From Plut-88900 sp965116945 (GTDB taxonomy: Bacteria; Chloroflexota; Dehalococcoidia; Plut-88900), in NCBI GenBank assembly GCA_965116945.1, contig OZ220734.1:1798001-1862000 (forward strand): a DNA stretch of 64,000 nt. The letters are read 5' to 3'. Position 1 is the stretch's first letter, and every line of letters begins with the position of its first letter. Positions 26,200 to 34,150 of the stretch are shown here, in pieces. The notes below the pieces were generated by a model. The model was given only the letters and a program-made list of their open reading frames with translations, had not been told where the DNA came from and did no database searches. A program made the translations under genes and the position numbers.

Positions 26200-26691
26200 C
26201 TAGTGAGCCGTATCGCCCTTAAGCAAGGTCAGGGCGTGCTCCAGAACCGGCGATACGGCCTCCAGGCACTCCCTGACAGCCTTGGGGCTGCCCGGCAAAT
26301 TGATTATCAGGCAAGATCCCCGGGCCCCCGCCACCTGACGGCTGATCATCCCCATGGGCGTTTTCTCCAGGCTAGCTGCGCGCATCACCTCAGGTATGCC
26401 CGGGACCTGTCTCTCGACTACCGCAAGGGTCGCCTCCGGGGTCACGTCCCGCGGCCCCAGCCCTGTGCCGCCTGTGGTTAGTATCAGGTCCACCTCTCCA
26501 CTATCGGCCCACTCCCGCAGCGTCTTGTCTATCTGGTCTTTGTCGTCAGGCAGTATCACGTACTTGGCTGCGTTGAACCCCATCTCCGACGCCATTTCCT
26601 TGATTAGGGGCCCGCTCAGGTCTTCTCGCTGACCCCGCGCCCCTAGGTCGCTGCTGGTCAAAATTCCCACATTGAAATTAGATTTCTGCAT
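26200..26691 (-). CDS. mogA: molybdopterin adenylyltransferase-like protein, MogA/MoaB family
   Basis: 163-residue MoaB/Mog-fold protein that would adenylylate molybdopterin in molybdenum cofactor synthesis. Features are VGILTSSDLGARGQREDLSG at the start, VDLILTTGGTGLGPRDVTPEAT (the molybdopterin-binding GGTG loop) and the SCLIINLPGSPKAVRECL C-terminal motif. Family members of this length are either MogA or MoaB; sequence alone does not fully separate them. No other molybdenum gene is in the window. Confidence 0.85.
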   Translation of the reverse strand: MQKSNFNVGILTSSDLGARGQREDLSGPLIKEMASEMGFNAAKYVILPDDKDQIDKTLREWADSGEVDLILTTGGTGLGPRDVTPEATLAVVERQVPGIPEVMRAASLEKTPMGMISRQVAGARGSCLIINLPGSPKAVRECLEAVSPVLEHALTLLKGDTAH

Positions 26692-26740
26692 CGTACTCTG
26701 CGGGTCATGATATCACGGTGGGAAATGGGCCTTAGATGCG

Positions 26741-26768
26741 TTGACAGAACAGGTCTGGGTGATAAAAT
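26741..26768 (+). promoter_or_regulatory. sigma-70-type promoter of the mraZ cluster
   Basis: TTGACA at 26741-26746 and TAAAAT at 26763-26768 with a 16-base spacer lie upstream of mraZ. The expected transcription start, near 26775, falls within the MraZ box array. Confidence 0.75.
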
Positions 26769-26794
26769 GTGGGGTGAAGTGGGGAAAAGTGGGG
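26769..26794 (+). promoter_or_regulatory. MraZ operator: three GTGGGG boxes
   Basis: GTGGGG occurs at 26769, 26779 and 26789, exactly 10 bases apart. This matches the known MraZ-binding architecture of GTGGG repeats with short spacers in front of the division operon. The array begins directly after the -10 and ends eight bases before the mraZ ATG, so bound MraZ could block initiation; the last box may also serve as the SD region. Confidence 0.85.
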
Positions 26795-26802
26795 TATAAC
26801 CT

Positions 26803-27240
26803 ATGTTTCTCGGCGAATACGAATATCGCCTGGACCAGAAAGGGCGGGTGGCCATCCCCCCCAAGTCCCGAGGCGACTTCCAGGACGGCATTATCGTAAC
26901 CAGGGGCTACGACAATTGCATCGTGGCATACACCGCCTCCACTTGGGACCGGCTGGCCGAGGAATACACCTCCCTCCCCGGCACCGACCAGGGAGCCAGG
27001 CGTGTCAACAGGCTGGTCTTTTCCAGCGCCTTCCGGCTCACACTGGACCGGCTGGGAAGGCTGGGTCTCCCTGTCCCACTTAGGGACTACGCTCAGATTG
27101 ACGAGGAAGTGGTAGTGGCAGGAGTGGGCCGGCACCTGGAAATCTGGAGCAAGGAGCTCTGGACGAAGGAACGAGAGTTGATGGAACAACAGGCCTCGGA
27201 TATAGCCCAAAGTCTAACAAGCGGGACCCTCGCCCGGTGA
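26803..27240 (+). CDS. mraZ: transcriptional regulator MraZ
   Basis: 145-residue protein with two SpoVT/AbrB-like repeats, the first starting MFLGEYEYRLDQKGRVAIPPKSR and the second around SSAFRLTLDRLGRLGLPVPLRD. MraZ forms ring oligomers that bind GTGGG repeats and control the division cluster. The operator directly upstream shows it is autoregulated. The gene ends within the start region of rsmH, so translation is coupled. Length is normal. Confidence 0.96.
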   Translation: MFLGEYEYRLDQKGRVAIPPKSRGDFQDGIIVTRGYDNCIVAYTASTWDRLAEEYTSLPGTDQGARRVNRLVFSSAFRLTLDRLGRLGLPVPLRDYAQIDEEVVVAGVGRHLEIWSKELWTKERELMEQQASDIAQSLTSGTLAR

Positions 27241-28166
27241 CAATGAGCGTTTACAGCCACCAACCAGTTATGACGTCCGAAGTGCTCGAAGGTCTCATGG
27301 TGAGGCCCGGCGGCGCCTACATAGACGCGACTATGGGCGAAGGAGGGCACTGCTCTGCGATTCTTGAACGATGCCAGCCCGGCGGCCGAGTTCTCGGTAT
27401 CGACGCGGACTCTTCAGTCGTCCCCGTTGCATCCCGTCGGCTGTCTAGCTACGGCCCTGCCTTCCAGGCCCGGGCCGGAAACTACGCCGACATGGAGACC
27501 ATTGCAGCGGAGGTCGGATTGAGCCAGGCCAGCGGTGTTCTTTTCGATCTCGGGTTCTCCTCCCGCCAAATTGACAACCCTGGCCGGGGATTCAGCTTCC
27601 AGGCCGACGGCCCTCTGGACATGAGGTTCGACTCAGCCCAAACCCTAACCGCAGAGGAAATCGTCAATTCGTGGTCGGAAGCCGACCTTGCCCGGACCAT
27701 ATGGGAATTCGGGGAGGAACCCCGCTCCCGGAGAATTGCGGCGGCCATATTGCAGGCAAGACCCGTCAGTACCACGGGCGCCCTTGCGGCAATCATTTCC
27801 AGAGCGTCGGGTGGGGGACGAAGAAAGATCCATCCCGCAACCCGTACATTCCAGGCCCTTCGAATCCGCGTAAACCGGGAGCTTGACTACCTTCAAAAGG
27901 GCCTGGACGGAGCGGTCAATTTGTTGGCCGCCGGTGGGAGACTGGTGGTTATCACCTATCACTCCCTTGAAGCTACATTAGTCAAATCATTTATGCGTCG
28001 GGAGTCTGGCAGCTGCACTTGCCCACCGGAGCAGCTGGAATGCACGTGCGGAAGGGTACGCCGTATGAAGCGAATCACCCGGAAATCCATTGCTCCAAGC
28101 TCCGTAGAGATACACGACAACCCCCGGGCCCGTAGCGCGAGGCTCAGGACTGGAGAACGGGTCTAA
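27237..28166 (+). CDS. rsmH: 16S rRNA (cytosine1402-N4)-methyltransferase
   Basis: 309-residue SAM-dependent methyltransferase (formerly MraW) that methylates C1402 of 16S rRNA. The HQPVMTSEVLEGL N-terminus and GAYIDATMGEGGHCSAIL SAM motif are typical. GVLFDLGFSSRQIDNPGRGFSFQ, FQALRIRVNRELD, and VITYHSLEATLVKSFM are family blocks. A Cys-rich tail (SCTCPPEQLECTCG) follows, as in many homologues. Start is GTG 27237, overlapping the mraZ stop, or ATG 27243. It is second in the reduced division cluster. Confidence 0.96.
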   Translation: MTMSVYSHQPVMTSEVLEGLMVRPGGAYIDATMGEGGHCSAILERCQPGGRVLGIDADSSVVPVASRRLSSYGPAFQARAGNYADMETIAAEVGLSQASGVLFDLGFSSRQIDNPGRGFSFQADGPLDMRFDSAQTLTAEEIVNSWSEADLARTIWEFGEEPRSRRIAAAILQARPVSTTGALAAIISRASGGGRRKIHPATRTFQALRIRVNRELDYLQKGLDGAVNLLAAGGRLVVITYHSLEATLVKSFMRRESGSCTCPPEQLECTCGRVRRMKRITRKSIAPSSVEIHDNPRARSARLRTGERV

Positions 28167-28240
28167 AAGTCGGGACTGGCTGGCGGAATTGGCCGGTCCC
28201 CTAGCTGCGCCCTACGGCAGGGTGCAAAAGGGAGAGGAAT

Positions 28241-29374
28241 ATGATTAGAAAGGCTAGAGAAGTTAACCTGGCTAGGGTAAAAATTATCGGAGTCGGGGGT
28301 GGCGGATCCAACGCCGTGTCCCGCATGGCAGTTTCTAAGGCCAAGAATCTCGACTTGGCCTGCATCAATACCGACGCCCAGGCCCTGGACCTGATGGACG
28401 TGCCCACCCGAATCTGCATTGGCCCTTCCACCACCAGCGGGCTCGGCAGCGGCGGAGACCCCAGCGTAGGCTGGAAGGCCGCCGAGGAGAGCCGGGAGGC
28501 CATCCAGGAGCTGGTGAGTGATGCAGATATGATCTTCGTTGCGGCGGGGATGGGTGGTGGTACTGGTACGGGCGCCGCGCCCATCGTGGCACAACTCTCC
28601 AGGGAGGCAGGAGCTCTCACGGTTGGTGTTGTTACAAAACCCTTCTCATTCGAAGGACGCTCCCGCATGATCATCGCCGAAGAGGGCCTGGATATGCTGG
28701 TGGAGCAGGTCGACACCCTGATAGCAGTCGACAACAACCGCCTTCTTGATGCCTGCGAATACGACCTCCCAATGGGCGAGGCATTTGGCATGGTCGACGA
28801 CGTCCTGGCCCAGGGCGTCCAGGCCATCGCCGACATCATAAATGTCCCTGGCGAAATCAATGTCGACTTCGCCGATGTACGCAACGTCATGAAAGACGGT
28901 GGCCGCGCCCTTATGGCCATCGGCATGGGAGAAGGCGAGGACCGCATGGCCAAGGCCACTACCCGGGCCCTCTCCTCACCTCTGTTGGAGTCATCCTTCA
29001 AGGGAGCCACCGGCCTGGTGCTTAACATCACTGGCGGCGACGACCTGACCATCGGCGAAACCAACCGTGCCGCCGAAATGCTTACCAGCGCATCCAACCC
29101 CGACGCCCTGGTAATCTTCGGTGTGGTGCGCGACAAAGCCTTCGATGGAAAGGTGCGGGTCACTCTAATTGCCACTGGTCTGGAGATGGAGCAGTCTGTG
29201 GAAGACTTGCCCAAGGGCAGGGTGATTTCTGCTCAACCCCAGGAGTTGGCTACACCCGTCCGCGAGAGACCCAACGGCTTCCCTAACGGTGCCCGTAGGG
29301 TGAGCAATGGGTCACGCTTCGGCGGGCTGTTCCGGAAGGGCCTGGGGGCCCGGGCCACCGGCGCTTTCCGTTAA
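28241..29374 (+). CDS. ftsZ: cell division GTPase FtsZ
   Basis: 377-residue tubulin homologue that forms the division ring. The T1 loop GVGGGGSNAV is near residue 18 and the tubulin signature GGGTGTGAAP at residues 105-114. The T7 loop follows at INVDFADVRNVM. After residue 330 comes a short variable linker ending in a basic, glycine-rich tail (RFGGLFRKGLGARATGAFR). The usual C-terminal peptide of the DIPAFLRR type, which binds FtsA/ZipA/SepF, is not evident. GGGAGAGG precedes the ATG. No ftsA, ftsQ or ftsW lies next to it. A partly wobble-paired stem in the rsmH-ftsZ gap (around 28168-28200) may mark a processing site. Confidence 0.97.
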   Translation: MIRKAREVNLARVKIIGVGGGGSNAVSRMAVSKAKNLDLACINTDAQALDLMDVPTRICIGPSTTSGLGSGGDPSVGWKAAEESREAIQELVSDADMIFVAAGMGGGTGTGAAPIVAQLSREAGALTVGVVTKPFSFEGRSRMIIAEEGLDMLVEQVDTLIAVDNNRLLDACEYDLPMGEAFGMVDDVLAQGVQAIADIINVPGEINVDFADVRNVMKDGGRALMAIGMGEGEDRMAKATTRALSSPLLESSFKGATGLVLNITGGDDLTIGETNRAAEMLTSASNPDALVIFGVVRDKAFDGKVRVTLIATGLEMEQSVEDLPKGRVISAQPQELATPVRERPNGFPNGARRVSNGSRFGGLFRKGLGARATGAFR

Positions 29375-29426
29375 ACAAGATTTAAAACCGTTTCGAAATC
29401 TGCTCCAAAATGGGGCCTCTAAATGC

Positions 29427-29481
29427 TTGACAACGCTAATATGTAGTAGTAGCTTTTACTCCCGACACCACATATTGTGGT
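29427..29481 (+). promoter_or_regulatory. candidate nrdR promoter and palindromic operator
   Basis: TTGACA at 29427-29432 has a weak -10 (TAGCTT, 17-base spacer). A perfect palindrome ACCACA-TAT-TGTGGT occupies 29467-29481, just downstream of the -10 and 43 bases before the nrdR start. Its position suits an operator for NrdR itself, though it does not match the usual NrdR box spacing exactly. Confidence 0.45.
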
Positions 29482-29524
29482 ATGGGAATTTGCAAAGAGC
29501 TCCTTACAGGCGGTATTACAAGCA

Positions 29525-30049
29525 GTGAGATGTCCATTCTGTGACTTCGAAGATTCGAAAGTCATTGATTCCAGAACAGTAGAAGGGGCCGTCAGGAGAC
29601 GGCGGCAGTGTCTCCGTTGTGACCTTCGCTACACCACATTGGAGCGGATACAGGGCGCCGTTCTCACCCTTATCAAGGGAGACGGGCGTCGGGAGCTGTT
29701 CAACCGCTCCAAGTTGGCTTCCGGCATCCACAAAGCCTGTGCCAAGAGACCCCTTCCCCTCGGTGCCATTGAAAAGATGGTAGACGAGGTTGAAGAGGAG
29801 CTCCAGAAGCTCGGTAGGGCCGAGGTTCCGACCGGCATCATCGGCGAACTGGTCATGGCCCGTCTCAAGGATATGGACCGCGTGGCATACATCCGGTTTG
29901 CCAGCGTCTACCGGGACTTCGAGGACGTGGAGACCTTTAAGGAAGAGGTCGACTCCCTGCTCAGCTCCCCTGGCGGCGAGGAATCGCCATCGGCCCAGCT
30001 TCCAATGTTCCTGGAAATCGCCCGGCAAGCAGTACGCAGAGGCGAATGA
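29525..30049 (+). CDS. nrdR: transcriptional repressor NrdR
   Basis: 174-residue repressor of ribonucleotide reductase genes. The N-terminal zinc ribbon (CPFCDFEDSKVIDSR ... RRRRQCLRCDLRYTTLE) is followed by an ATP-cone (VLTLIKGDGRRELFNRSKLASGI) that senses ATP/dATP. The start is set at GTG 29525 so the protein begins VRCPFC, the family norm (MxCPFC); an upstream ATG at 29477 adds 16 unrelated residues that overlap the palindrome region. The C-terminus is about 20 residues longer than usual. It lies upstream of the B12-dependent reductase it probably controls. Confidence 0.94.
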   Translation: MRCPFCDFEDSKVIDSRTVEGAVRRRRQCLRCDLRYTTLERIQGAVLTLIKGDGRRELFNRSKLASGIHKACAKRPLPLGAIEKMVDEVEEELQKLGRAEVPTGIIGELVMARLKDMDRVAYIRFASVYRDFEDVETFKEEVDSLLSSPGGEESPSAQLPMFLEIARQAVRRGE

Positions 30050-30273
30050 CGGACCCAGTCCGGAAGGCGTTAGACATGGCAGAGATGAAGCTGCTAAAAA
30101 TCAAAGACCCGGCCAAGGACTATGTGGTGACCGTCAGGAACGGCAAACGACTTTCGGGCGATGGTGCTCTGAAGGAGCCCGACGTAGACAAGGGCCGGGA
30201 GCCTGATCTGGAAGTACTGGAAGGGTTGGCGCCTGCCACCAAGACTCCCTGGCCTGATCCAGCCCCCGACTGA
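30046..30273 (+). CDS. small hypothetical protein between nrdR and nrdJ
   Basis: 75-residue acidic protein whose ATG overlaps the nrdR stop (ATGA), a strong sign of translational coupling. It has a helix at the N-terminus (DPVRKALDMAEMKLLKIKD), a VVTVRNGKRL strand and a proline-rich tail. The family is not recognised and no cysteine is present. An 8-bp hairpin (30263-30270/30277-30284) overlaps its stop codon. Confidence 0.55.
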   Translation: MTDPVRKALDMAEMKLLKIKDPAKDYVVTVRNGKRLSGDGALKEPDVDKGREPDLEVLEGLAPATKTPWPDPAPD

Positions 30274-30284
30274 AGGGTCGGGGG
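30263..30284 (+). terminator. hairpin at the end of the nrdR operon
   Basis: CCCCCGAC and GTCGGGGG arms with a TGAAGG loop. No T-run follows, so it may be a weak terminator or an RNA-stabilising stem rather than a full intrinsic terminator. Confidence 0.4.
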
Positions 30285-30372
30285 GTACGGGTCTATTCAC
30301 CTGCTGCTAATCTGCAATATTGTCTAATCGTCTCAAATAAATACGCTAAAACCTAGAATCGAGAAATCCTTG

Positions 30373-32778
30373 GTGCAAATTAACAAGTCCAATACCCCAG
30401 CAACCGTTCACTCCAAGTTGGTCCGGGGCCTCAGCAATGAAATATCCCAAAAGTTCGGCAGCCAGTTGCCCCTTGTTTCCGAAAATGGCATGGCCGTCCT
30501 TGAGCGGCGGTACCTGGTAAAGGACGCCGACGGTAAGCCGGTTGAAGTGCCGGAGAATCTTTACCGTCGTGTCGCCCGAAACATAGCCGATGGAGAAAGG
30601 GCATATGGCGCCGCCGACATGGATGTCGAGTTGCTGGCCGAGCGGTTCTACCAGCTCATGGCTAACAACCAGTTCATGCCAAACTCTCCCACGCTGATGA
30701 ACGCCGGTCGAGAGCTTCAACAGCTATCAGCCTGTTTTGTCTTGGCCGTCCCCGACTCCATAGACGGTATCTTCGAAGCCGCCAAGCACACTGCAGTCAT
30801 ACACAAGAGCGGCGGCGGGACTGGATTCGCCTTCTCCAACCTCAGGCCCGAGAGCGATAGAGTCGGATCGACTGGCGGAGTGGCCAGCGGGCCCGTTTCC
30901 TTCATTCGCATCTTTGATACTGCCACGGATGTCGTTAAACAGGGCGGCACCCGACGGGGCGCCAACATGGGCATTCTTGATGTCAGCCACCCAGACGTAT
31001 TGAAATTCGTCCACTCCAAGGACGACGACGCCTCCCTGCAGAACTTCAACATCTCCGTAGCTGTCACCGAGAAGTTCATGCAGTCGGTGGAAAGCGGTGG
31101 AACCCACGACTTGGTCAACCCCAACAGTAAGGTAAAGGTAAAGTCCATAGAGGCCAAACCCCTCTTCGACGAGATGGTGGAAAGCGCCTGGAAAACCGGG
31201 GACCCGGGCATCATCTTCATCGACCGGATGAACGACGAACGGTCCAACCCGGTGCCCAAACGAGGCCCGATCCAAGCCACCAACCCCTGCGGAGAGCAAC
31301 CCCTCTATTCCTATGACTCTTGCAACCTTGGCTCCATAAACCTCGCTAAGTTCGTCGTCGAATCCGATGACAAGCCTGTTGTGGACTGGGAAGAGCTGGG
31401 CGGGGTTGTTGAGAGCACCGTCCGCTTCCTCGACAACGTTGTCACAATGAACAACTACCCAATCCCGGAGATCGCCGAGACTTCGACCAGTATCAGGCGC
31501 ATTGGTCTCGGCGTGATGGGTTGGGCCGACATGCTCATCCTCATGGGCGTCCCCTACAACTCCCAGGCCGCGTTGGACCTTGGGGAAGAGGTTATGAGGT
31601 TCATAGACGAAAAGGCCTCCGCCGCTTCGGAGACCCTCGCAGGTGAGCGTGGCAACTTTCCGGACTGGGATGACTCCGTATACGGCCCCGGCGGGCTCCT
31701 CGGCCCCCGACCTATGCGCAACTCCACCCGCACCACCATCGCACCCACGGGTACAATCAGCATAATCGCCAATTGCTCCAGCGGCATCGAACCTCTATTC
31801 GCCCTCAGCTACGTCCGGCACGTCATGGACAATGCCCGGTTAGTCGAGGTCAACCCCTATTTCGAAGCCGTGGCCCGACGCGAAGGTTTCTACAGTCAGG
31901 AGCTGATGGAGAAACTTGCCGACCTCGGGAGTGCTCAGGATCTCGACGAAGTTCCCCAATGGGTACGGGACATCTTCGTAACCTCCCACGACATCAGCCC
32001 CGAGTGGCACGTCAAAATGCAGGCCGCCTTCCAGAGGCACACGGATAATGCAGTTTCCAAGACTGTTAACTTCTCCAACCATGCCAGCATCGAAGACGTA
32101 CGTCAGGTCTACATGCTCGCGTACCGGGAAGGGTGCAAGGGTGTAACCATCTACCGGGATGGCAGCAAGAGCCAGCAGGTTTTGAACACGGGTCAGACCC
32201 AAAAGGCTCGAGAGGACGACGAAGCCCCCCACGCAGGCCCGACGCCCAGGCGCAGGCCCTCCAAGGTGCAGGGCATTACAGAAAAGGTCCACACGGGCCA
32301 CGGCAACATGTACGTAACCGTCAATTTTGACGAAGAAAAAACACCTTTCGAGGTGTTCTCCAACCTCGGCAAGGCGGGCGGCTGTGACTCTGCCCAGTTG
32401 GAAGCAATTTCCCGGCTCAGTTCGCTTGCCCTCCGCTCGGGCATCGAGCCCCAGGACGTCATCGATCAGTTGAGGGGAATCACCTGCTGCCCCGCGTGGA
32501 ATGGAGGTGAACTGGTGAAGTCAGGCCCCGACGCTGTCGCCCTGGTACTCTCCCGCCACCTGTTGGAGCATGAGACCTGGCCCGCTGCTGAAGCGCCGTC
32601 GGTCGTGGGTGCGCAGGTCCCGCTGCCTCAGCTCGAAAGGAATGGCAACGGAAACGGCCACACCAATGGCAATGGAAAAGCCGCCTATTCCGGCAAGTGT
32701 GCCGAATGTAACGGGACCCTGGTTTACCAGGAAGGATGTGTAACCTGCTACGGTTGCGGGTACAACAAATGCGGATAA
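30373..32778 (+). CDS. nrdJ: adenosylcobalamin-dependent ribonucleotide reductase, class II
   Basis: 801-residue class II reductase that makes deoxyribonucleotides without oxygen, using adenosylcobalamin as radical source. Visible blocks are PNSPTLMNAGR, the first active-site cysteine in LSACFVLAV, HKSGGGTGFAFSNLRP, the NPCGEQPLYSYDSCNLG active-site segment with the second redox cysteine, RTTIAPTGTIS and the C-terminal zinc ribbon (CAECNGTLVYQEGCVTCYGCGYNKCG) that re-reduces the active site. The start is GTG 30373 or TTG 30370; both have poor SDs. The leader holds a short CAATATTG palindrome at 30315-30322, possibly regulatory. NrdR is encoded upstream. Confidence 0.96.
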   Translation: MQINKSNTPATVHSKLVRGLSNEISQKFGSQLPLVSENGMAVLERRYLVKDADGKPVEVPENLYRRVARNIADGERAYGAADMDVELLAERFYQLMANNQFMPNSPTLMNAGRELQQLSACFVLAVPDSIDGIFEAAKHTAVIHKSGGGTGFAFSNLRPESDRVGSTGGVASGPVSFIRIFDTATDVVKQGGTRRGANMGILDVSHPDVLKFVHSKDDDASLQNFNISVAVTEKFMQSVESGGTHDLVNPNSKVKVKSIEAKPLFDEMVESAWKTGDPGIIFIDRMNDERSNPVPKRGPIQATNPCGEQPLYSYDSCNLGSINLAKFVVESDDKPVVDWEELGGVVESTVRFLDNVVTMNNYPIPEIAETSTSIRRIGLGVMGWADMLILMGVPYNSQAALDLGEEVMRFIDEKASAASETLAGERGNFPDWDDSVYGPGGLLGPRPMRNSTRTTIAPTGTISIIANCSSGIEPLFALSYVRHVMDNARLVEVNPYFEAVARREGFYSQELMEKLADLGSAQDLDEVPQWVRDIFVTSHDISPEWHVKMQAAFQRHTDNAVSKTVNFSNHASIEDVRQVYMLAYREGCKGVTIYRDGSKSQQVLNTGQTQKAREDDEAPHAGPTPRRRPSKVQGITEKVHTGHGNMYVTVNFDEEKTPFEVFSNLGKAGGCDSAQLEAISRLSSLALRSGIEPQDVIDQLRGITCCPAWNGGELVKSGPDAVALVLSRHLLEHETWPAAEAPSVVGAQVPLPQLERNGNGNGHTNGNGKAAYSGKCAECNGTLVYQEGCVTCYGCGYNKCG

Positions 32779-32798
32779 CGTCCTAATATCAAAGCAAG

Positions 32799-32958
32799 GC
32801 AGACGGGGGGGCGTGCTCCCCCCGGAACACGGCCCGAGCCATCGGGCCATTCCCCCCGACTGCGTTACCCCGGTGCGCTGTTCCTCCCAGCGCACACCAC
32901 CTCCGGGCACCCTTGGGCGCCACCTCCCCCCAGGGTGCCCACTCTTTTGTCCTTTTTC
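32799..32958 (+). ncRNA. structured region ending in a terminator, after nrdJ
   Basis: Four strong stems in about 160 bases: 32806-32811/32818-32823 (G6/C6), 32831-32837/32842-32848, 32873-32880/32888-32895 and 32905-32913/32932-32940. The last is followed by CTCTTTTGTCCTTTTTC, a good intrinsic terminator. GCAGACGGGGGG (32799-32810) can alternatively pair with CCCCCCGACTGC (32852-32863), excluding the first stem. This may be a structured 3' UTR, a small RNA or an unrecognised switch. No known RNA family was identified. Confidence 0.45.
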
Positions 32959-32979
32959 AAGTGCCCATGGGGGTACGGG

Positions 32980-33014
32980 TGATATAATCTAGTATACAGT
33001 TGCCGTACCGGCAA
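32980..33014 (+). promoter_or_regulatory. extended -10 promoter and leader hairpin of proC
   Basis: TGaTATAAT at 32980-32988 is a perfect extended -10; no clear -35 is needed. A small perfect hairpin TTGCCG-TAC-CGGCAA (33000-33014) lies in the leader close to the expected start of the RNA. Confidence 0.65.
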
Positions 33015-33054
33015 GCCCTTTAATCAGCTCTGCCGGCGCGAGGAGGCCCCCAAA

Positions 33055-33852
33055 ATTAAACTCTCATTCATCGGTGGCGGGGTCATGGCGGAAGCCATCA
33101 TTCGCGGCGTCATAGAGCGAGGAGTTGCTGGCCCCGCTGACATCATGGTCAGCGAACCCATCGCACCCCGACGCTCGATCCTTACCGACACCTACAACGT
33201 TTCCACTACCGACGACAACCTGGCTGCCCTCCAGGGGCCTGAGGCCGTCGTCCTTGCCGTCAAACCCCAGATCATGCCTCACGTTCTTGACCAGATGAAA
33301 GGCTGGGTTAGCGAAAGACAGATGGTGCTTTCCATCGCTGCAGGCGTGAAACTCGGCACCTTGGCTGACGGACTTGGCCACGATGTCCTGGTTCGGGCCA
33401 TGCCCAATACACCCGCCCAGATTGGACGCGGCATAACCATGTGGACCACCGGTGCAGGTGCAGGCCCAGAGGCCCGGGACGCTGCCTCAAACATTTTGCA
33501 GGCCCTCGGCGAAGAGATCTACGTCGAAGACGAGAAATACCTGGACATGGCGACGGCGCTCAGCGGAGGGGGCCCAGCCTACACCTTTCTCGTAATCGAG
33601 TCCCTTATAGATGCGGGAGTGCACGTCGGCCTTTCCCGGGACGTCGCCGAAAAGCTCGCCGTGGAGACCATCGCGGGATCGGCCCAGCTTTATAGAGAGT
33701 CGGGGAAGCACGCCGCGGAACTCAAGAACATGGTCACATCGCCTGGAGGCACCACCGCCGAAGCCCTTCTGGTCCTTGAGTCGGGCGGCTTACGGGGATT
33801 ATTCATCAACGCAATCGTAGAGGCCTACCGCAAGGCCCAACGGGTAGGCTGA
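33055..33852 (+). CDS. proC: pyrroline-5-carboxylate reductase, apparent ATT start
   Basis: 265-residue NADP-dependent enzyme for the last step of proline synthesis. Translation from ATT 33055 gives the expected N-terminus MKLSFIGGGVMAEAII, including the GGGxMA nucleotide-binding loop. AGGAGG at 33041-33046 sits eight bases before that ATT. No ATG, GTG or TTG occurs in this frame between the TGA at 32980 and ATG 33085, and the latter would delete strand 1 of the Rossmann fold. The C-terminal signature is the KNMVTSPGGTTAEALLVLE block. Proline synthesis is its role; yggT follows two bases after the stop. Confidence 0.93.
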   Translation: MKLSFIGGGVMAEAIIRGVIERGVAGPADIMVSEPIAPRRSILTDTYNVSTTDDNLAALQGPEAVVLAVKPQIMPHVLDQMKGWVSERQMVLSIAAGVKLGTLADGLGHDVLVRAMPNTPAQIGRGITMWTTGAGAGPEARDAASNILQALGEEIYVEDEKYLDMATALSGGGPAYTFLVIESLIDAGVHVGLSRDVAEKLAVETIAGSAQLYRESGKHAAELKNMVTSPGGTTAEALLVLESGGLRGLFINAIVEAYRKAQRVG

Positions 33853-33854
33853 CC

Positions 33855-34115
33855 ATGATATTCGGCATAATCGCATTGCTGGCCCAGGTGCTTTCCTGGA
33901 TGATCATTGGCAGGATGATTCTCAGCTTAATCTTTCCAATGGGTACGGATAAGCAGTGGGTCGCCAGCCTCATGCACGTGCTCTACCGGGTGACCGAACC
34001 CATTCTGTCTCCTATCAGACGCCTCGTATACAAGGGCGGATCGCTGGACTTTAGCCCAATGGTCGCTGTTCTAATACTGTGGGTAATTTCCATCGGCGCC
34101 GGCAGTCTGGGCTAG
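33855..34115 (+). CDS. YggT family membrane protein
   Basis: 86-residue protein with two hydrophobic helices flanking a conserved RVTEPILSPIRRL motif, the hallmark of YggT. Homologues are often next to proC or division genes and are linked to osmotic tolerance or to the organisation of the division or photosynthetic membrane. Here it directly follows proC and is surely cotranscribed with it. The function is not established. Confidence 0.88.
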   Translation: MIFGIIALLAQVLSWMIIGRMILSLIFPMGTDKQWVASLMHVLYRVTEPILSPIRRLVYKGGSLDFSPMVAVLILWVISIGAGSLG

Positions 34116-34150
34116 CGCCCGACACCCCCTTACCGATATCATCCTCTCTT

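Noticed and set aside
30280..30372. Cobalamin riboswitch ahead of the B12-dependent nrdJ
   Set aside because: The 97-base leader is too short and lacks a B12-box-like sequence; only a small palindrome is seen.
32779..32870. SRP RNA suggested by AAGGCAGA near the G-run
   Set aside because: The universal GGAAG-containing tip of the SRP RNA is absent on either strand.
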